Shown one piece after another: positions 1 through 9,799 of a DNA stretch of 38,340 nt. The notes under the pieces were generated by a model. That model did no database searches. It worked only from the letters and a program-made list of their open reading frames with translations, and was not told where the DNA came from. The position numbers were made by a program, and so were the translations under genes. Position 1 is the first letter of the stretch. Every line of letters begins with the position of its first letter. Origin of the DNA: a virus; IMG/VR virus record IMGVR_UViG_3300048834_001320, positions 1-38,340 of that record. One strand, written 5' to 3'.

Positions 1-1719
1 TCAAGCTGCTGTGGGGTGCCTTTGGGTCTCATGCCCGGCAGTATGCGGGAAAGTCAGCGGGAGCGCAAATTGTGGAAAACTTGGTGGCGCAGGGATCAGT
101 AAATGTTCCTCCAGCTCAGTCAACAGTCGCGGGTACTTCTCCTCGAACCGCTCGCCATCGTCTTCTTGCTCTTCAGCGCCGACGTACCGGCCGGGGGTGA
201 GGACGAAGCCGTGCTTGGTGATGTTTTCGAGCGCGGCAGACTTGCAGAAGCCGGGAATGTCCTTGTACGTCCACTCGCCATGGTCAGTCGCGTTCCACCA
301 CTCCGGAGCGGGTTCGCCGCGCCATTGGCGGAAGGCGTAGACGATTCGGCCGATGTCGGAATCGTGCTTGGGGTCTCCCATGCCGTCGGCCAGCAGCGTT
401 TCGCCGTTGTCGCCGCCGGTGAGCATGCGGAGCGTTCGGGTTTGCATCGTGCCGAGTTTGCGGGCGTCGATGAAGAGGGTCTGGCCACGCCTGTCGCGTC
501 CGCCGCGCTTGAGGTTCTTGCCGGTCTTGTTGCGGGTGAGGAACCAGAGGCAGACAGGAATGCCGGTGGTGTAAAAGAGCTGCGCGGGCAGCGCGACGAT
601 GCAGTCGACTAGGTCGGCTTTGACGATCCGTTGACGGATCTCGCCCTCACCGCCGGAGTTGCTGGACAGTGAGCCGTTGGCCATGACGAAGCCGGCGACA
701 CCGCCGCCCCGGCCGTTGGGCGGCGCGAGGTGGTGGATGAAATGCTGGATCCAGGCGTAGTTGGCGTTCCCGGTCGGCGGGGTGCCGTATTTTTTCCATC
801 GAACGTCGTCCGCGAGCAGCTTGCCCGACCAATCGCTGACATTGAACGGTGGATTGGCCAGGACGTAGTCGGCCTTGAGATCGGGGTGCAGATTGCGGAG
901 AAAAGTGTCGGCGGGCTGCGAGCCGAGGTTGGCCTCGATGGAACGGATGGCGAGGTTCATGTGCGCCAGCCGCCAAGTAGTTGGGTTAGACTCCTGGCCG
1001 AAGATGGAGATGTCGGTGGTGCTGCCGCCATGGGCTTCAACGAAGCGCTCAGACTGGATGAACATGCCGCCGGAGCCGCAGCAGGGGTCGTAGACGCGAC
1101 CCTCATAGGGTTCAAGCATTTCAACCAGCAGGCGGACGACGCATCGCGGTGTGTAGAACTCGCCACCGAGCTTGCCCTCGGCCTGGGCGAACTTGCCGAG
1201 GAAGTACTCGTAGACCCGGCCGAGCGTGTCGCGAGCCCGGTTGCGTTTGCCCTTGAAGCCGATGTCGGCGATGAGGTCGATCAGGCCCTTCATCTTGACC
1301 GGCTCGATGCCGCGACGGGCGTAGTCGCGCGGAAGCTTGCCCTTGAGGTTGGGGTTATCGCGCTCGACGGCGAGGATGGCGTCGTCGATGAGCGTGGCGA
1401 TGTCCGGGCGGGTGGCCTGGTTCTGAAGGTTCGGCCAGCGGGCCTCGGGCGGAACCCAGAAGACGCGCTCGGCGGCGTATTCGTCGCGCGACTCGAGCAT
1501 GCGCTCGAGGTGCTCGCCGGTGATGTTGTCGCCTTCTAGCTCGGCCTTGAGTTCCTCCCGGCGGGCCTCGAAGGAGTCGGAGATGTACTTGAGAAAGAGC
1601 AGCCCGAGGACGACGTGCTTGTACTCGGCGGCGTCGACCTGGCCACGAAGCGTGTCAGCCGCCTTCCAGAGCGTGTCGGCGTAGGCCAGGTCGGAGTTGT
1701 TGTTCGTCTCATTGGGCAT
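1..1719 (-). CDS. hsdM: Type I restriction-modification DNA methyltransferase subunit M
   Basis: 572 aa, complete: ATG at 1719 with GGAG about 10 nt upstream, and the TGA stop is the first codon of the window. The N-terminal helical HsdM domain covers roughly residues 12-150. The SAM-binding motif [11 protein letters not shown] is at 211-220 and the N6-adenine catalytic motif NPPF at 289-292. Length and motif order are normal for HsdM, which methylates adenine in a complex with the specificity subunit HsdS. No hsdS or hsdR is visible; they would have to lie beyond the left edge. It follows the XRE-GTPase gene by about 77 nt in the same direction, so the two may be co-transcribed. It lies outside the phage structural genes and looks like a host or island defence gene. 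Confidence 0.93.
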   Translation of the reverse strand: MPNETNNNSDLAYADTLWKAADTLRGQVDAAEYKHVVLGLLFLKYISDSFEARREELKAELEGDNITGEHLERMLESRDEYAAERVFWVPPEARWPNLQNQATRPDIATLIDDAILAVERDNPNLKGKLPRDYARRGIEPVKMKGLIDLIADIGFKGKRNRARDTLGRVYEYFLGKFAQAEGKLGGEFYTPRCVVRLLVEMLEPYEGRVYDPCCGSGGMFIQSERFVEAHGGSTTDISIFGQESNPTTWRLAHMNLAIRSIEANLGSQPADTFLRNLHPDLKADYVLANPPFNVSDWSGKLLADDVRWKKYGTPPTGNANYAWIQHFIHHLAPPNGRGGGVAGFVMANGSLSSNSGGEGEIRQRIVKADLVDCIVALPAQLFYTTGIPVCLWFLTRNKTGKNLKRGGRDRRGQTLFIDARKLGTMQTRTLRMLTGGDNGETLLADGMGDPKHDSDIGRIVYAFRQWRGEPAPEWWNATDHGEWTYKDIPGFCKSAALENITKHGFVLTPGRYVGAEEQEDDGERFEEKYPRLLTELEEHLLIPAPPSFPQFALPLTFPHTAGHETQRHPTAA

Positions 1720-1796
1720 ATTTGGATCGCTCCAGTCTCACTGAGGTTGTTGCTTGAATTGTCTGCTGAAATCGCACTGGCTGATTCCATCTACCC

Positions 1797-3971
1797 TCAA
1801 GTGGACGTTGTGCCGGCCTGCTTGGTAACAGGTGCTGCGGCCGCAACTTTCGACAAGATACCCGATACGACTTCGGCCCACCGACGCTGCAGCTCGCTCT
1901 CGATAAATCGCCGGCGCTCAGCGCGGCGTTCTTCTGAAAACCAGTCATCGGTCCACTGACGGATCTCCATCTTGTAACCTTGGCCTGCACCCCAACGGTT
2001 GCGGCAGCGATGCCAGTATTGGTCATCGTCACGAAGCTGTTCCCCAAAAGCGGCCTCGCCGACAGCCTGAACGTCTTCGTAGAAACTCTTTACCGCGGCC
2101 TCGACCTCGGTCATAATTTGCTGCAGAAAGCCGTGCGCGTCCGACAGACTGCTGTCGTCACTAAGGTTCTTGAGGACCGCTTTTAGTTCGGCGACCTGCT
2201 TTTCGGTTCGAGATACGGCCTCGCAACGCGACCCAAAACCAAGCCCATGCCAATAGTCGAAGTTGTACCAGTCCCCCCGACGGTTGACTGAAGCACGCAA
2301 ACTTGACGCGTAGCGAAGGCCGGCCATATCGGCCAACAACGCTTTCTCCACATGCGGCTCACCGTTGGGGATGGATTCGTTCTGACTCGCCCATACCTCA
2401 ACTTTTCGCGCCACCTCTTCAAACGCAGCGCGGACCTCTTCATTCTCTCTGTTGGCGATGAGATGGTCAGTCGTGGCAATTAGGGAAGCGATCTGGGCTT
2501 CCGCTTGATGACGCAGGCGAAACACCAGCTCGAGCAATGCCGCTCGCAGCTTCTCGCAATCGGCGGGGACCATGACGTCGGTAAACTCGACCGGCAGTTC
2601 AGGCAGCCCAAGTCGAGCGAACGTTCCTCTGATCTGCTCTTCCTTGATGAGCCGACCGTCTTCGACGGTGTCTGCCAGGTCGCCGACACTGTCTCGTACC
2701 TTCGTTTCCTCCCCGCCCTGTGGCAGGACGACGAAGGCGGAACGCCTGGCAACCGCATCACGAAGGCCGCTATGTACGGCGCGGCTGAGGACATCGAGCA
2801 TCGCAGCGTCGGGTGAATCCTTAAAGCTTGAGCAAAAGACGATGATCGCGTTTTCGTCATCCAAGTATGCTTGGAGGTCCCTGCGCGGAGCCGTGGGTTC
2901 GTCGACGCCGCGCGTGTCGATCAGGCGAATGGCAAGCTGATCCTCATCGAGGATGCGTTCGGGCAGAATTACCTCAATTCGCCGTGGGAGCGCAAACTCG
3001 GGATGACGGCCGTAGTTGATGTCGGCGAATACGCGAGACAACCACCGAAGTCCTGAGCCGCTTGCCTCCCGTGGGCAAGTCATGGAGATTCGTTGCCTCC
3101 GTGGTAGTTCGAGACGAGCAAATACCTGCGTTTGCAGGTCTCCGCGGTTCGGGAACTTCGACGCAAGTTCTTTTGCTGGATCATCTCGCCGCAACTTGCC
3201 ATCGGGCCCTTTGGACTTCTTGATGGCCAAGTTGGTCATGTTGCGCAGGGCGCGATCGATCTCGGCACTAAGTCCGACTGCCTCGTTGGCGTCGGAATCG
3301 CTGGTCAGTTTGACGATGTAGTCACAGAACTCCGCGACAAACTGCCGCATCTCTTCATCGGTGCAAGGTTCGACGGTGACAGCGTATTCGTTCCCATAGC
3401 GCACATGCACTTCACAGATTGTCGTTCGCCCCCCACCAGTTTGGAGAACCATCTGGTGCTCCAGATCCTGTTCCGAAGCCAAGTCATCCCGCAAATTGGC
3501 GAGCGAGCAGATGAGTGTCGTCTTGCCGACGCCCGGACTGCCGATCAATGCAATCGGGTGCTCGCAGTTGCGGAGAAATTTGGCAGTACGAACCAATGCG
3601 TCGCGGCAAAAGTGCACCTGCTTGAGGAGCACGTTCTTCAAATCTGGATCATCTTCAAGCGCCTTAAGTCGCTGCAACGCGGCTTCGGCCTTCCATAGCG
3701 CCTTGTGGTTGGGATGCTCGAACCCTGGTCGATCAAGAATCGCCCAACGTTGCGACAGGTAGTCAGCGTATTCGATCGCCTCAGGTGTTCCAATGGCGCG
3801 GGCGATGGCTTGCGCCTCCTCTGCGGTGAGCTTGAGGTCGCCAGACTCGAGCCGGGAGATCCGGCTCGCGCTCCCGCTGGCTTGAATCCGATCGGCTAAT
3901 GCTGTTTGCGAAAGCCCAGACGTTTGCCGCAGCCGAACCAACACTTGACCCAGTTGCGCGGAATCTTCCAC
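1797..3971 (-). CDS. XRE-type HTH fused to a P-loop GTPase/dynamin-like protein, unknown function
   Basis: I chose the GTG at 3971 because GGAG lies 8 nt upstream (724 aa). A TTG at 4031 would add 20 residues but has no ribosome-binding site. Residues about 6-62 form an XRE/Cro helix-turn-helix (LSQTALADRI, SRISRLESG). Walker A GSPGVGKT is at about 144-151, a TT pair follows in a possible switch I (about 183-184), and the DTRG motif is at about 352-355. I see no clear NKxD motif. The C-terminal third is charged and helical. These features suggest a dynamin-like or related GTPase carrying its own DNA-binding domain. GC is visibly lower than in the neighbouring phage genes, suggesting transfer. 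Its place directly upstream of hsdM suggests a defence accessory or a regulator-effector fusion. That role is inferred, and I do not recognise a named system. Confidence 0.75.
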   Translation of the reverse strand: MEDSAQLGQVLVRLRQTSGLSQTALADRIQASGSASRISRLESGDLKLTAEEAQAIARAIGTPEAIEYADYLSQRWAILDRPGFEHPNHKALWKAEAALQRLKALEDDPDLKNVLLKQVHFCRDALVRTAKFLRNCEHPIALIGSPGVGKTTLICSLANLRDDLASEQDLEHQMVLQTGGGRTTICEVHVRYGNEYAVTVEPCTDEEMRQFVAEFCDYIVKLTSDSDANEAVGLSAEIDRALRNMTNLAIKKSKGPDGKLRRDDPAKELASKFPNRGDLQTQVFARLELPRRQRISMTCPREASGSGLRWLSRVFADINYGRHPEFALPRRIEVILPERILDEDQLAIRLIDTRGVDEPTAPRRDLQAYLDDENAIIVFCSSFKDSPDAAMLDVLSRAVHSGLRDAVARRSAFVVLPQGGEETKVRDSVGDLADTVEDGRLIKEEQIRGTFARLGLPELPVEFTDVMVPADCEKLRAALLELVFRLRHQAEAQIASLIATTDHLIANRENEEVRAAFEEVARKVEVWASQNESIPNGEPHVEKALLADMAGLRYASSLRASVNRRGDWYNFDYWHGLGFGSRCEAVSRTEKQVAELKAVLKNLSDDSSLSDAHGFLQQIMTEVEAAVKSFYEDVQAVGEAAFGEQLRDDDQYWHRCRNRWGAGQGYKMEIRQWTDDWFSEERRAERRRFIESELQRRWAEVVSGILSKVAAAAPVTKQAGTTST

Positions 3972-4037
3972 GGCGATTGCTCCATTTGCGGTATTCAACG
4001 ACCAATCGTTGCACGATATGCGAATTGCCAATCGGTG

Positions 4038-4412
4038 TCAATGCATAACTTGCCTAGAAATTCCATCTTTCAGTGCAACATAATGTCGGTGCATGGGTTG
4101 TGAAGACTCAATTAGGTCGATTCGGCGGTGGTCAGCGCCCTGAGCCAACTTTTGCCCGTGGTGGTAGGAGCGGTTGGACAATCTATGGGCTACCCGCAGC
4201 AACATCTCGGGATCACCTGCGATAATGCGCGGTGCCCGCATATTCTTCTTTATCTGAGAGCCACCATCGATGTGCGAGACGCGGTCAGTGGTATGCGGCA
4301 CCATCCGCTTCAGCCAATCGCGCCGGCGCTCGCACCCGCAGAATTCCAGCCCCAGCAGCCGGGCTGTGGCGCGGGCCAGTCGATCAAGCCGCAGGATGGC
4401 GGTAACTTTGAC
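4038..4412 (-). pseudogene. Small Cys-containing phage ORF without a usable start at the prophage end
   Basis: The minus frame 4412-4305 reads like a small phage protein found after tail genes: a basic helix followed by LGLEFCGCERRRDWLKRM. The open frame then runs to 4038 without recognisable content. No ATG, GTG or TTG lies in frame before the conserved part. An ATG at 4419 is in the wrong frame and would join it if one base were removed at about 4413. The likely explanations are a frameshifted remnant or an unusual start. The rest of 4032-4431 shows no other gene, no tRNA and no clear terminator. The prophage attachment site probably lies here, but its sequence cannot be fixed without the other end. 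Confidence 0.35.
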
Positions 4413-4431
4413 GATCCATCCTCTAGCTGGC

Positions 4432-5550
4432 TTACCCGCTGTACTCCCAGCACCAACCCGGGATGACGCGTGGGAACGCGCCCGTGCCGCCGTACCAGCC
4501 GTCGGCGATGTTCCAGGTCACGGTGCCGGGGAATATCTGCACCCGCGACAGCCAGGCCAGGTAAGTCACGATCGAGCCGGATTGGGTGAACCGCGTGATG
4601 TACGTGTCGCCGGTGCCGCCCAGCGGCATCTTGGTGTTGATGGCGTTCCACGGCACCCAGCTCTCGTTGTAGATGGTGGGGTCGGACGCGCTCATGTGGT
4701 AGAAGAAGCTGCGGAACGGCTGGTAGGCGTTGGCGCGGACGATGATGTCGTCGCTCAGCGGCGACTTGGAGACCTTTTGCCAGTATCGCGACGTGCTGCT
4801 GTTGAAGAAGTTCGACGTGGAGCCCTGGCCGAAGCTGGTGGTCCAGAGCTGTGTGCCGGTGGGTCCGATGGACGTGATGATCGGCTGGTCGAACGCCCGG
4901 TTGCCGCTGACGACGGTGTTGAGGCCGACGACCAGCGTCCTGCCCAGCGAATCAGTGGCCAGTTCGCCGGGTTGACTGGTGCGCGTGCTGGCGGTCCAGA
5001 GTTGGGCGGGGTTCAAACCGACGATGCCGTAGCTGCGGACGACGTCGATGGTGCCGGCCTCGTTGCCGACTGACATGGTGCGGTTGAGGGCGGGGTAGCG
5101 CCCGGCGGCCTGCGCGGTGGTGGTCCACCAGCGTGTGGTGTGGACTTGGTTGCCGTCGGCGTTGTACTCGAACCCGGCGAAGACGCGGCCGTTTTGGGTC
5201 ACGATGAGCAGGTTCGTCCTGGGGATGGCGATGTCCCAGACCACGGACCGCGTAGCCACGTCCATCCTCAGCAGCCGGAAGTTGGTCGCCGTGGCGTCCT
5301 GGCGCAGGCAGTAGAGCCGACCCATGGCGTCAATGCCCACCCCCGTGACGACCGCGACGGGCGTAGCGAAGGTGGTGTCCCACAGGATGGTGCCGGTGTC
5401 GGCGTTGATGGCACCGATGCCCACCATTCCGGGGGCGGGGGCGCGGGTGTGGGCGAAGTAGAGGGTGCGGTTGATGCCGATGTAGGACCGAGCGCCCAGC
5501 GGCGACTGCACCCAGGCACCGAGGTTCGATTGCTGGGGCACCAGCGGCAT
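4432..5550 (-). CDS. PQQ-like beta-propeller virion protein (distal tail)
   Basis: 372 aa, starting at the ATG of 5550, which shares one base with the stop of the upstream gene (TGATG coupling). A longer reading frame exists upstream but overlaps that gene. The sequence has spaced W-containing blade motifs of the PQQ/quinoprotein type (TGTILWDT, SVVWDIA, AQLWTAS, TQLWTTSF) with intervening beta strands, as expected for a beta-propeller. No signal peptide is visible. As the last intact gene of the tail operon it probably encodes a tail-tip or receptor-contact protein. Function is inferred from position. The propeller fold is moderately supported by the repeats. Confidence 0.7.
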   Translation of the reverse strand: MPLVPQQSNLGAWVQSPLGARSYIGINRTLYFAHTRAPAPGMVGIGAINADTGTILWDTTFATPVAVVTGVGIDAMGRLYCLRQDATATNFRLLRMDVATRSVVWDIAIPRTNLLIVTQNGRVFAGFEYNADGNQVHTTRWWTTTAQAAGRYPALNRTMSVGNEAGTIDVVRSYGIVGLNPAQLWTASTRTSQPGELATDSLGRTLVVGLNTVVSGNRAFDQPIITSIGPTGTQLWTTSFGQGSTSNFFNSSTSRYWQKVSKSPLSDDIIVRANAYQPFRSFFYHMSASDPTIYNESWVPWNAINTKMPLGGTGDTYITRFTQSGSIVTYLAWLSRVQIFPGTVTWNIADGWYGGTGAFPRVIPGWCWEYSG

Positions 5551-6485
5551 CAGGCCTCCTCCTGCCGCAGTTCCGCCCAGGCGCAGCCGGCGCGGTTCAG
5601 ATCCAGCCACGCGACCGCCTCGTTCCCGGGCGCTGGAAGGGTCACGCCCGTCACAGCGGGCGCGGCCTCGATGACTTGGTTGACGGCGTGCTTGGGGTTG
5701 ACCACCCAGCGTTCGCTGCCGCCGTTGACGTCGATGGTCTGTTCATCCACCGCGGTAAAGCTGGTGACGCCGGCGTAGTACCTCTGCAGGAGCGTCAGAT
5801 CGTGGCGGAGGCTTTCCCACTTGGCGACGTAGATGTCCGTCACGCCCTCGGTGGCCGAGGCGGCGTCCCAGGTCCGGCAGCGGAGGTAGTTGGCAAAGAC
5901 CTCCTTGATCCGCATGGGCTGCGTGGAACTGCCCACACTGCCGAATCGGATCACGGCGAGGTTCGTGGGCTCGGGAACAGGGGTTCCGCCGGCGTTCTCG
6001 ATCCAGATCAACTCCGCGGGTCCGGATGTGGCGGCGGCCAGGTACGCCGGGCCCGTGTCGTCGGCGGCCAGCGCGGCGTGGGTGGGGTTCAGGAGGTTGG
6101 TGGGGTTGAGCACGCGGGCGGTGGTCACGCCGCTGAGCGCGACCTTGCCGATGGCACCGGCGGGAATGGGTTCCACCGCCACCACGAACCGCTGGGCATG
6201 GTCGGCCACCGTGGGCGCGACCAACGTCAGCACCACCGGCGAGCCGAAGGCGTCACCCTGGTCCACCGGCAGGAAGACCAGGCCGGACACACCCGCGACG
6301 GACCAGCGCGCGAGGTCGAGGCCGCTGTCGTTGCGGCTGTAGACGAAGTGGTCATCGACCCTGACCCGTGATCCCTGGGCGTTGAGCCGTTCCTGCTGAT
6401 ACGCCTGCGCCATCTCGCGCACGGCATTCCACTCGGCCGCACGGAAGGCCAGGCGATCACCGGGTTGGACGCGGCGGAAGGTCAT
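5550..6485 (-). CDS. Hypothetical virion/tail protein
   Basis: 311 aa, ATG at 6485. The N-terminus has a GDRLAFRAAEWNAV segment followed by a region predicted to be beta-rich, with no membrane segment. The stop overlaps the start of the propeller gene by one base, and the upstream gene ends about 9 nt before this start, so it is part of the late tail operon. I do not recognise a named family. Position after the tape measure and before the propeller suggests a distal tail or baseplate component. Confidence 0.7.
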   Translation of the reverse strand: MTFRRVQPGDRLAFRAAEWNAVREMAQAYQQERLNAQGSRVRVDDHFVYSRNDSGLDLARWSVAGVSGLVFLPVDQGDAFGSPVVLTLVAPTVADHAQRFVVAVEPIPAGAIGKVALSGVTTARVLNPTNLLNPTHAALAADDTGPAYLAAATSGPAELIWIENAGGTPVPEPTNLAVIRFGSVGSSTQPMRIKEVFANYLRCRTWDAASATEGVTDIYVAKWESLRHDLTLLQRYYAGVTSFTAVDEQTIDVNGGSERWVVNPKHAVNQVIEAAPAVTGVTLPAPGNEAVAWLDLNRAGCAWAELRQEEA

Positions 6486-6494
6486 GGGAGTGGC

Positions 6495-7319
6495 TCAAAG
6501 GTCCAAGAGGGTCCAGTTGCCGTTGCGGTAGACGCGCTCGACGTACACCGCGATCGGCCGCACGATGAGGCGTTTCGCCACAGCATCCTCAGCCTTGGCG
6601 TAGTACGCCCACAGGTACTCCCAACCAGCCTTGGCAATGTCGGTGATGGTGCCGATCGACAGGCCGGTCACGTTCGGTGAGGCGGCAAAGGCGTGTGTGA
6701 TCTCCCAGGGCTGGCCGCTGCGCTTGGTGCCGGCCGCGCCCAGATACAAGCCTTCGCCTGCGGCCAGCGTGATGCTGGCGTCGTCGTCGGTGGCGAACGT
6801 CACCGTCGCGCTGTTCACGGTGGCTGTCAGCCCGTACAGGTTGCCGATGTAGGCCTGGTCCACCGTGTTGCGGATGTCCACGATGTTGAACGAAAAGACC
6901 GGGACGTTGATGTCCACGCCCTGGGGCCCGTTCTCGTCCACGTTGATGGCCCCGCCGAAGTTGGGCGGCGCGAAGCTGGCGCTGGCTGCGGGGTAGGTCG
7001 CCACGGTCTGCAATGACTGCGTGATGTGCTGGGTGCCGCCACGAGTCTCGAAACTGAAGGAGGTGGCTTCCTCCACCGCACCGCTGCGCTCGCGAGGCGC
7101 GTAGATCGCGCGGCAGTGCCACAGGCCGTTGGAGGTTTCCTCGACTTCGCAGGAGGAGCGGTAGAGCTTCAGGGGCCCGATGTCGATCGAGGATGGGCTT
7201 TCATCCTCGACGACCTGGCGCGCCTCCACGGGACTGTCAGTGTCGAAGACGGTGTAGAGCCGCTCGGCACCCTTGTCCGAGAGCGACCAGCCGAACCGGT
7301 CCTGGATCGTGGCAGGCAT
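6495..7319 (-). CDS. Hypothetical distal tail protein
   Basis: 274 aa, ATG at 7319, 14 nt after the tape-measure stop. The sequence is predominantly beta with alternating hydrophobics and no signal peptide or membrane helix. The gene directly after the tape measure in siphoviruses usually encodes the distal tail (Dit-like) protein, so that role is the best guess. I see no diagnostic motif, so the assignment rests on gene order. Confidence 0.7.
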   Translation of the reverse strand: MPATIQDRFGWSLSDKGAERLYTVFDTDSPVEARQVVEDESPSSIDIGPLKLYRSSCEVEETSNGLWHCRAIYAPRERSGAVEEATSFSFETRGGTQHITQSLQTVATYPAASASFAPPNFGGAINVDENGPQGVDINVPVFSFNIVDIRNTVDQAYIGNLYGLTATVNSATVTFATDDDASITLAAGEGLYLGAAGTKRSGQPWEITHAFAASPNVTGLSIGTITDIAKAGWEYLWAYYAKAEDAVAKRLIVRPIAVYVERVYRNGNWTLLDL

Positions 7320-7333
7320 GGCTCAGCACTCCA

Positions 7334-9331
7334 TCATTCGAAGGCCAGGCCACCGGCGCGGGCGGCGTCGGCCAGGCGCTTGGTGTGATTGGCGGTCTGC
7401 TCGGTGGCGGCCGCGATGCGGTCCTGGGTGCGCGTGCCCATGAGGCTCTGGAGCGCGGCGGCGTTGAACGTGCCGCGCACCTCGGTGCGATCGCCCACCC
7501 CCGGAAGTGTGTCGCCGAGGCCGGCGAGGCGGTTCAAGAGGTCGTCCAAGCCACCGGGGGCTGCCGTGGGCGCGGCGGATTCGCTGTCACGGCGCTTTTG
7601 GGCCGCCTCGTTCAGGGCGCTGCGGTACTCCTTCCGCGCCGCTTCCAGCGCCGACATCGACTCGTCGATCTGCTCCTGGTACTGCTGCCGGCGCTGGTCC
7701 TGCGCCGTCTGGGCGGCCTGGTCCAGGGCCTGCTTCTGGGCTTCGTACTCGCTGCCGATCTTGCCCAGGTCCTGCTGTCGCTGCTGCTCGCTCTGGTCGA
7801 GGGCCGTCTTTCGCTGCTGCTCGATCTGGCCCTGGTCCGCCTGCTCGTTGGTGCGGGCGATGTTGATCGCCATGTCCACGTCGTAGGACTCGTCGAAGAA
7901 CCCGCGCAAGCGGTGCAGACCCTCTTCGACCTTGAGCTGCGCCCCCCGGAATGCAGACTGCATCCCCGCCGTGAATTGCGTCCACCCCTTGGCCAGGAAG
8001 CTCAGCGTCTGCACCCACACCGCGCGCAGGCCATGCCAGGCGGCGGCCAGGGCTTTCACGGCCCCGTAGAAGGCGTCCACAGCGATGGAGAGGAAAAAAT
8101 CCTTGAACCCCAGCCACAGGCCCTGGATGTAGTTGATGCCGCGCTGCCACTCGACTTTCAGCGCCAGCCACAGCACGCGAGCCGCCAGTGCAATGTCACC
8201 AGCCGCCAGTGCGTCCGCGATGCCCTGGTAGGCAACCAGCGCCTGATTCTTCAGCGACTGGAACTGTTCCGACAGCCAGGCCAGCGCCTGACCCGCCACG
8301 CCCGTTGCGTGCGCGATGTACACACCCAGCGCCACCGCACCGGCGATGACCAGACCCACCGGCGATAGCAACGCGGTCAGTGCGGTGCCCAGGATGCCGA
8401 TGGCGGCCCCCGCGCCGGTGATCACCGCCGCCACACCGCCGAACGCCGCCGCCAGGCCCTGGATCGCGTAGCCGATGCCCACCAAGGCCACGCCCGTGGC
8501 CACGCCGGCAACGGCCAGCTTGGTCACGCTGACGATCAGGTTGCGGTTGCGATCGATCCACTGCACCGCCTGCACGACCACCCGGGTGATGGTCTCGGCC
8601 AGGCGGGTCAGCGTCGGTGCCAGCGCCGCACCCACCGCGAACGCGGCGCGCTTGATGACTTTCCACATGACGTCCAGCGTGTCGCCGAAGCGCTCGGCGT
8701 CGCGTGCCGCCTCGGTACTGAGCGTCAGGCCCAGCCCCCGGGCCTGGTCCTGCAGGGCCTCGATCCCTTTGGCTCCGTCCTTCATTAAAGGAAGCAGTTC
8801 GGCACCGCCGCGGCCAAAGATTTCCATCGCGATCGCCGCCTTGCGGGTCGGATCGGGGATCTGGCTCAGCCGCTCGGCCAGCAACTTGAACATCTGGTCC
8901 GGCGACATGCCCTGGAGTTGCTCTGCGGTCAGCCCGAGCATGCTCAGCGCCTCTACTGCTGTCTGCGTTCCCTCGGCGGCGTCTACCACGGTGCGCTGCA
9001 TGCGCCTGACGCCGTTCTCGAAGGACTCGAGATTGGCACCGCTCATCTCGGCGGCGAAGGTCAGTTCCGACAGTGTCTCCACGGCAATGCCGGTACGGTC
9101 GCTGGCCTTGGCCATGGCGTCGCCCATGCCGATGAACACCTTCGACGTGGCCAGCAAGGGGGCCGCCACGGCGGCACTGGCGGCGGTGAGCTTGCGGCCA
9201 ATACCGACCACGCCCTCGCCGAAACCCTTCAGCTTGGCCTGGGCAGCCTTCAGCCCGCGCACGAGCCGGTTGTCCGAGACCAACAACTCGACGTAGGCTG
9301 CGCCTGCCTTGATGCCGCGTGCGGAGACCAT
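7334..9331 (-). CDS. Phage tail tape measure protein (TP901-like)
   Basis: 665 aa, ATG at 9331. The N-terminal part (about 15-230) matches the TP901-type tape-measure core, with long amphipathic helices and the GDAMAKASDRTGIAVETLSE region. Hydrophobic, membrane-like segments occupy about 270-350 (VAGVATGVALVGIGYAIQGL and the following Ala/Gly/Val-rich stretches). The C-terminal third contains a Gln/Glu/Arg-rich coiled coil around 490-590. It sets tail length and lies inside the tail tube. At the usual ~0.15 nm per residue it would specify a tail of about 100 nm. Upstream lie the tail chaperones and the lipoprotein gene, downstream the distal tail genes, which is canonical siphovirus order. 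Confidence 0.93.
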   Translation of the reverse strand: MVSARGIKAGAAYVELLVSDNRLVRGLKAAQAKLKGFGEGVVGIGRKLTAASAAVAAPLLATSKVFIGMGDAMAKASDRTGIAVETLSELTFAAEMSGANLESFENGVRRMQRTVVDAAEGTQTAVEALSMLGLTAEQLQGMSPDQMFKLLAERLSQIPDPTRKAAIAMEIFGRGGAELLPLMKDGAKGIEALQDQARGLGLTLSTEAARDAERFGDTLDVMWKVIKRAAFAVGAALAPTLTRLAETITRVVVQAVQWIDRNRNLIVSVTKLAVAGVATGVALVGIGYAIQGLAAAFGGVAAVITGAGAAIGILGTALTALLSPVGLVIAGAVALGVYIAHATGVAGQALAWLSEQFQSLKNQALVAYQGIADALAAGDIALAARVLWLALKVEWQRGINYIQGLWLGFKDFFLSIAVDAFYGAVKALAAAWHGLRAVWVQTLSFLAKGWTQFTAGMQSAFRGAQLKVEEGLHRLRGFFDESYDVDMAINIARTNEQADQGQIEQQRKTALDQSEQQRQQDLGKIGSEYEAQKQALDQAAQTAQDQRRQQYQEQIDESMSALEAARKEYRSALNEAAQKRRDSESAAPTAAPGGLDDLLNRLAGLGDTLPGVGDRTEVRGTFNAAALQSLMGTRTQDRIAAATEQTANHTKRLADAARAGGLAFE

Positions 9332-9335
9332 GCTG

Positions 9336-9797
9336 TTACGTCTCCACGTCCGGCAGGATCAGCGCCTTGCGCCCTTCCTCCAGACCCTTGTTGAACGAGG
9401 CCTCCTTCTCCTTGCGCAGCCGACCCACGCCCAGGAACAGGCCGATCAGGCCGGTGGCGGCGGGCAGGATGGGGCCGAACACGGGCAGCCCAGCCAGCGT
9501 CGGACCCAGGCCATCCAGCGCCGACAGGGTCAACTGGCTGAGCAGGCCGCGCACCTCCTCGGCACGCTCGATGTTGCTCTTCCACTGGGCACCCGTGCGC
9601 TGCACGTCGGCGAACCAAGCCTGGTACTCAACCACCGCCTCGTTCAGGCTGGTGCGCGAGGGCAGGCCGGTGGTCTGCTGCACGCTGTTGGGCGTGCGCA
9701 CCTGGACGATGTCGCCCAGATCGAAACCCGCGCAGGCGGCCAGCCCGAGCACCACCAGGATGAGCACGAACAGGAAGATGGTCTGGTTCCGAGTCAT
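9336..9797 (-). CDS. Phage lipoprotein with second hydrophobic segment
   Basis: 153 aa, ATG at 9797. Residues 5-20 form a hydrophobic signal segment ending in the lipobox LAAC (Cys about 21), indicating a lipid-anchored envelope protein. A second hydrophobic stretch lies at about 105-128 (GLPVFGPILPAATGLIGLFLGVG), followed by a charged tail. It sits between the tail chaperone frames and the tape-measure gene. Possible roles are superinfection exclusion, a spanin- or holin-like lysis function, or a tail-assembly membrane factor. None is proven by sequence. It is one of only two membrane proteins found in the structural region. Confidence 0.75.
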   Translation of the reverse strand: MTRNQTIFLFVLILVVLGLAACAGFDLGDIVQVRTPNSVQQTTGLPSRTSLNEAVVEYQAWFADVQRTGAQWKSNIERAEEVRGLLSQLTLSALDGLGPTLAGLPVFGPILPAATGLIGLFLGVGRLRKEKEASFNKGLEEGRKALILPDVET

Positions 9798-9799
9798 CG

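Noticed and set aside
103-1539. Long plus-strand open frames opposite hsdM
   Set aside because: They are antisense to a clearly assigned gene, are Ala/Gly/Val/Arg-rich from high GC, and have no motif.
4100-4300. tRNA gene as attachment site at the left prophage end
   Set aside because: No T-loop GGTTCGA-type sequence and no cloverleaf could be found on either strand.
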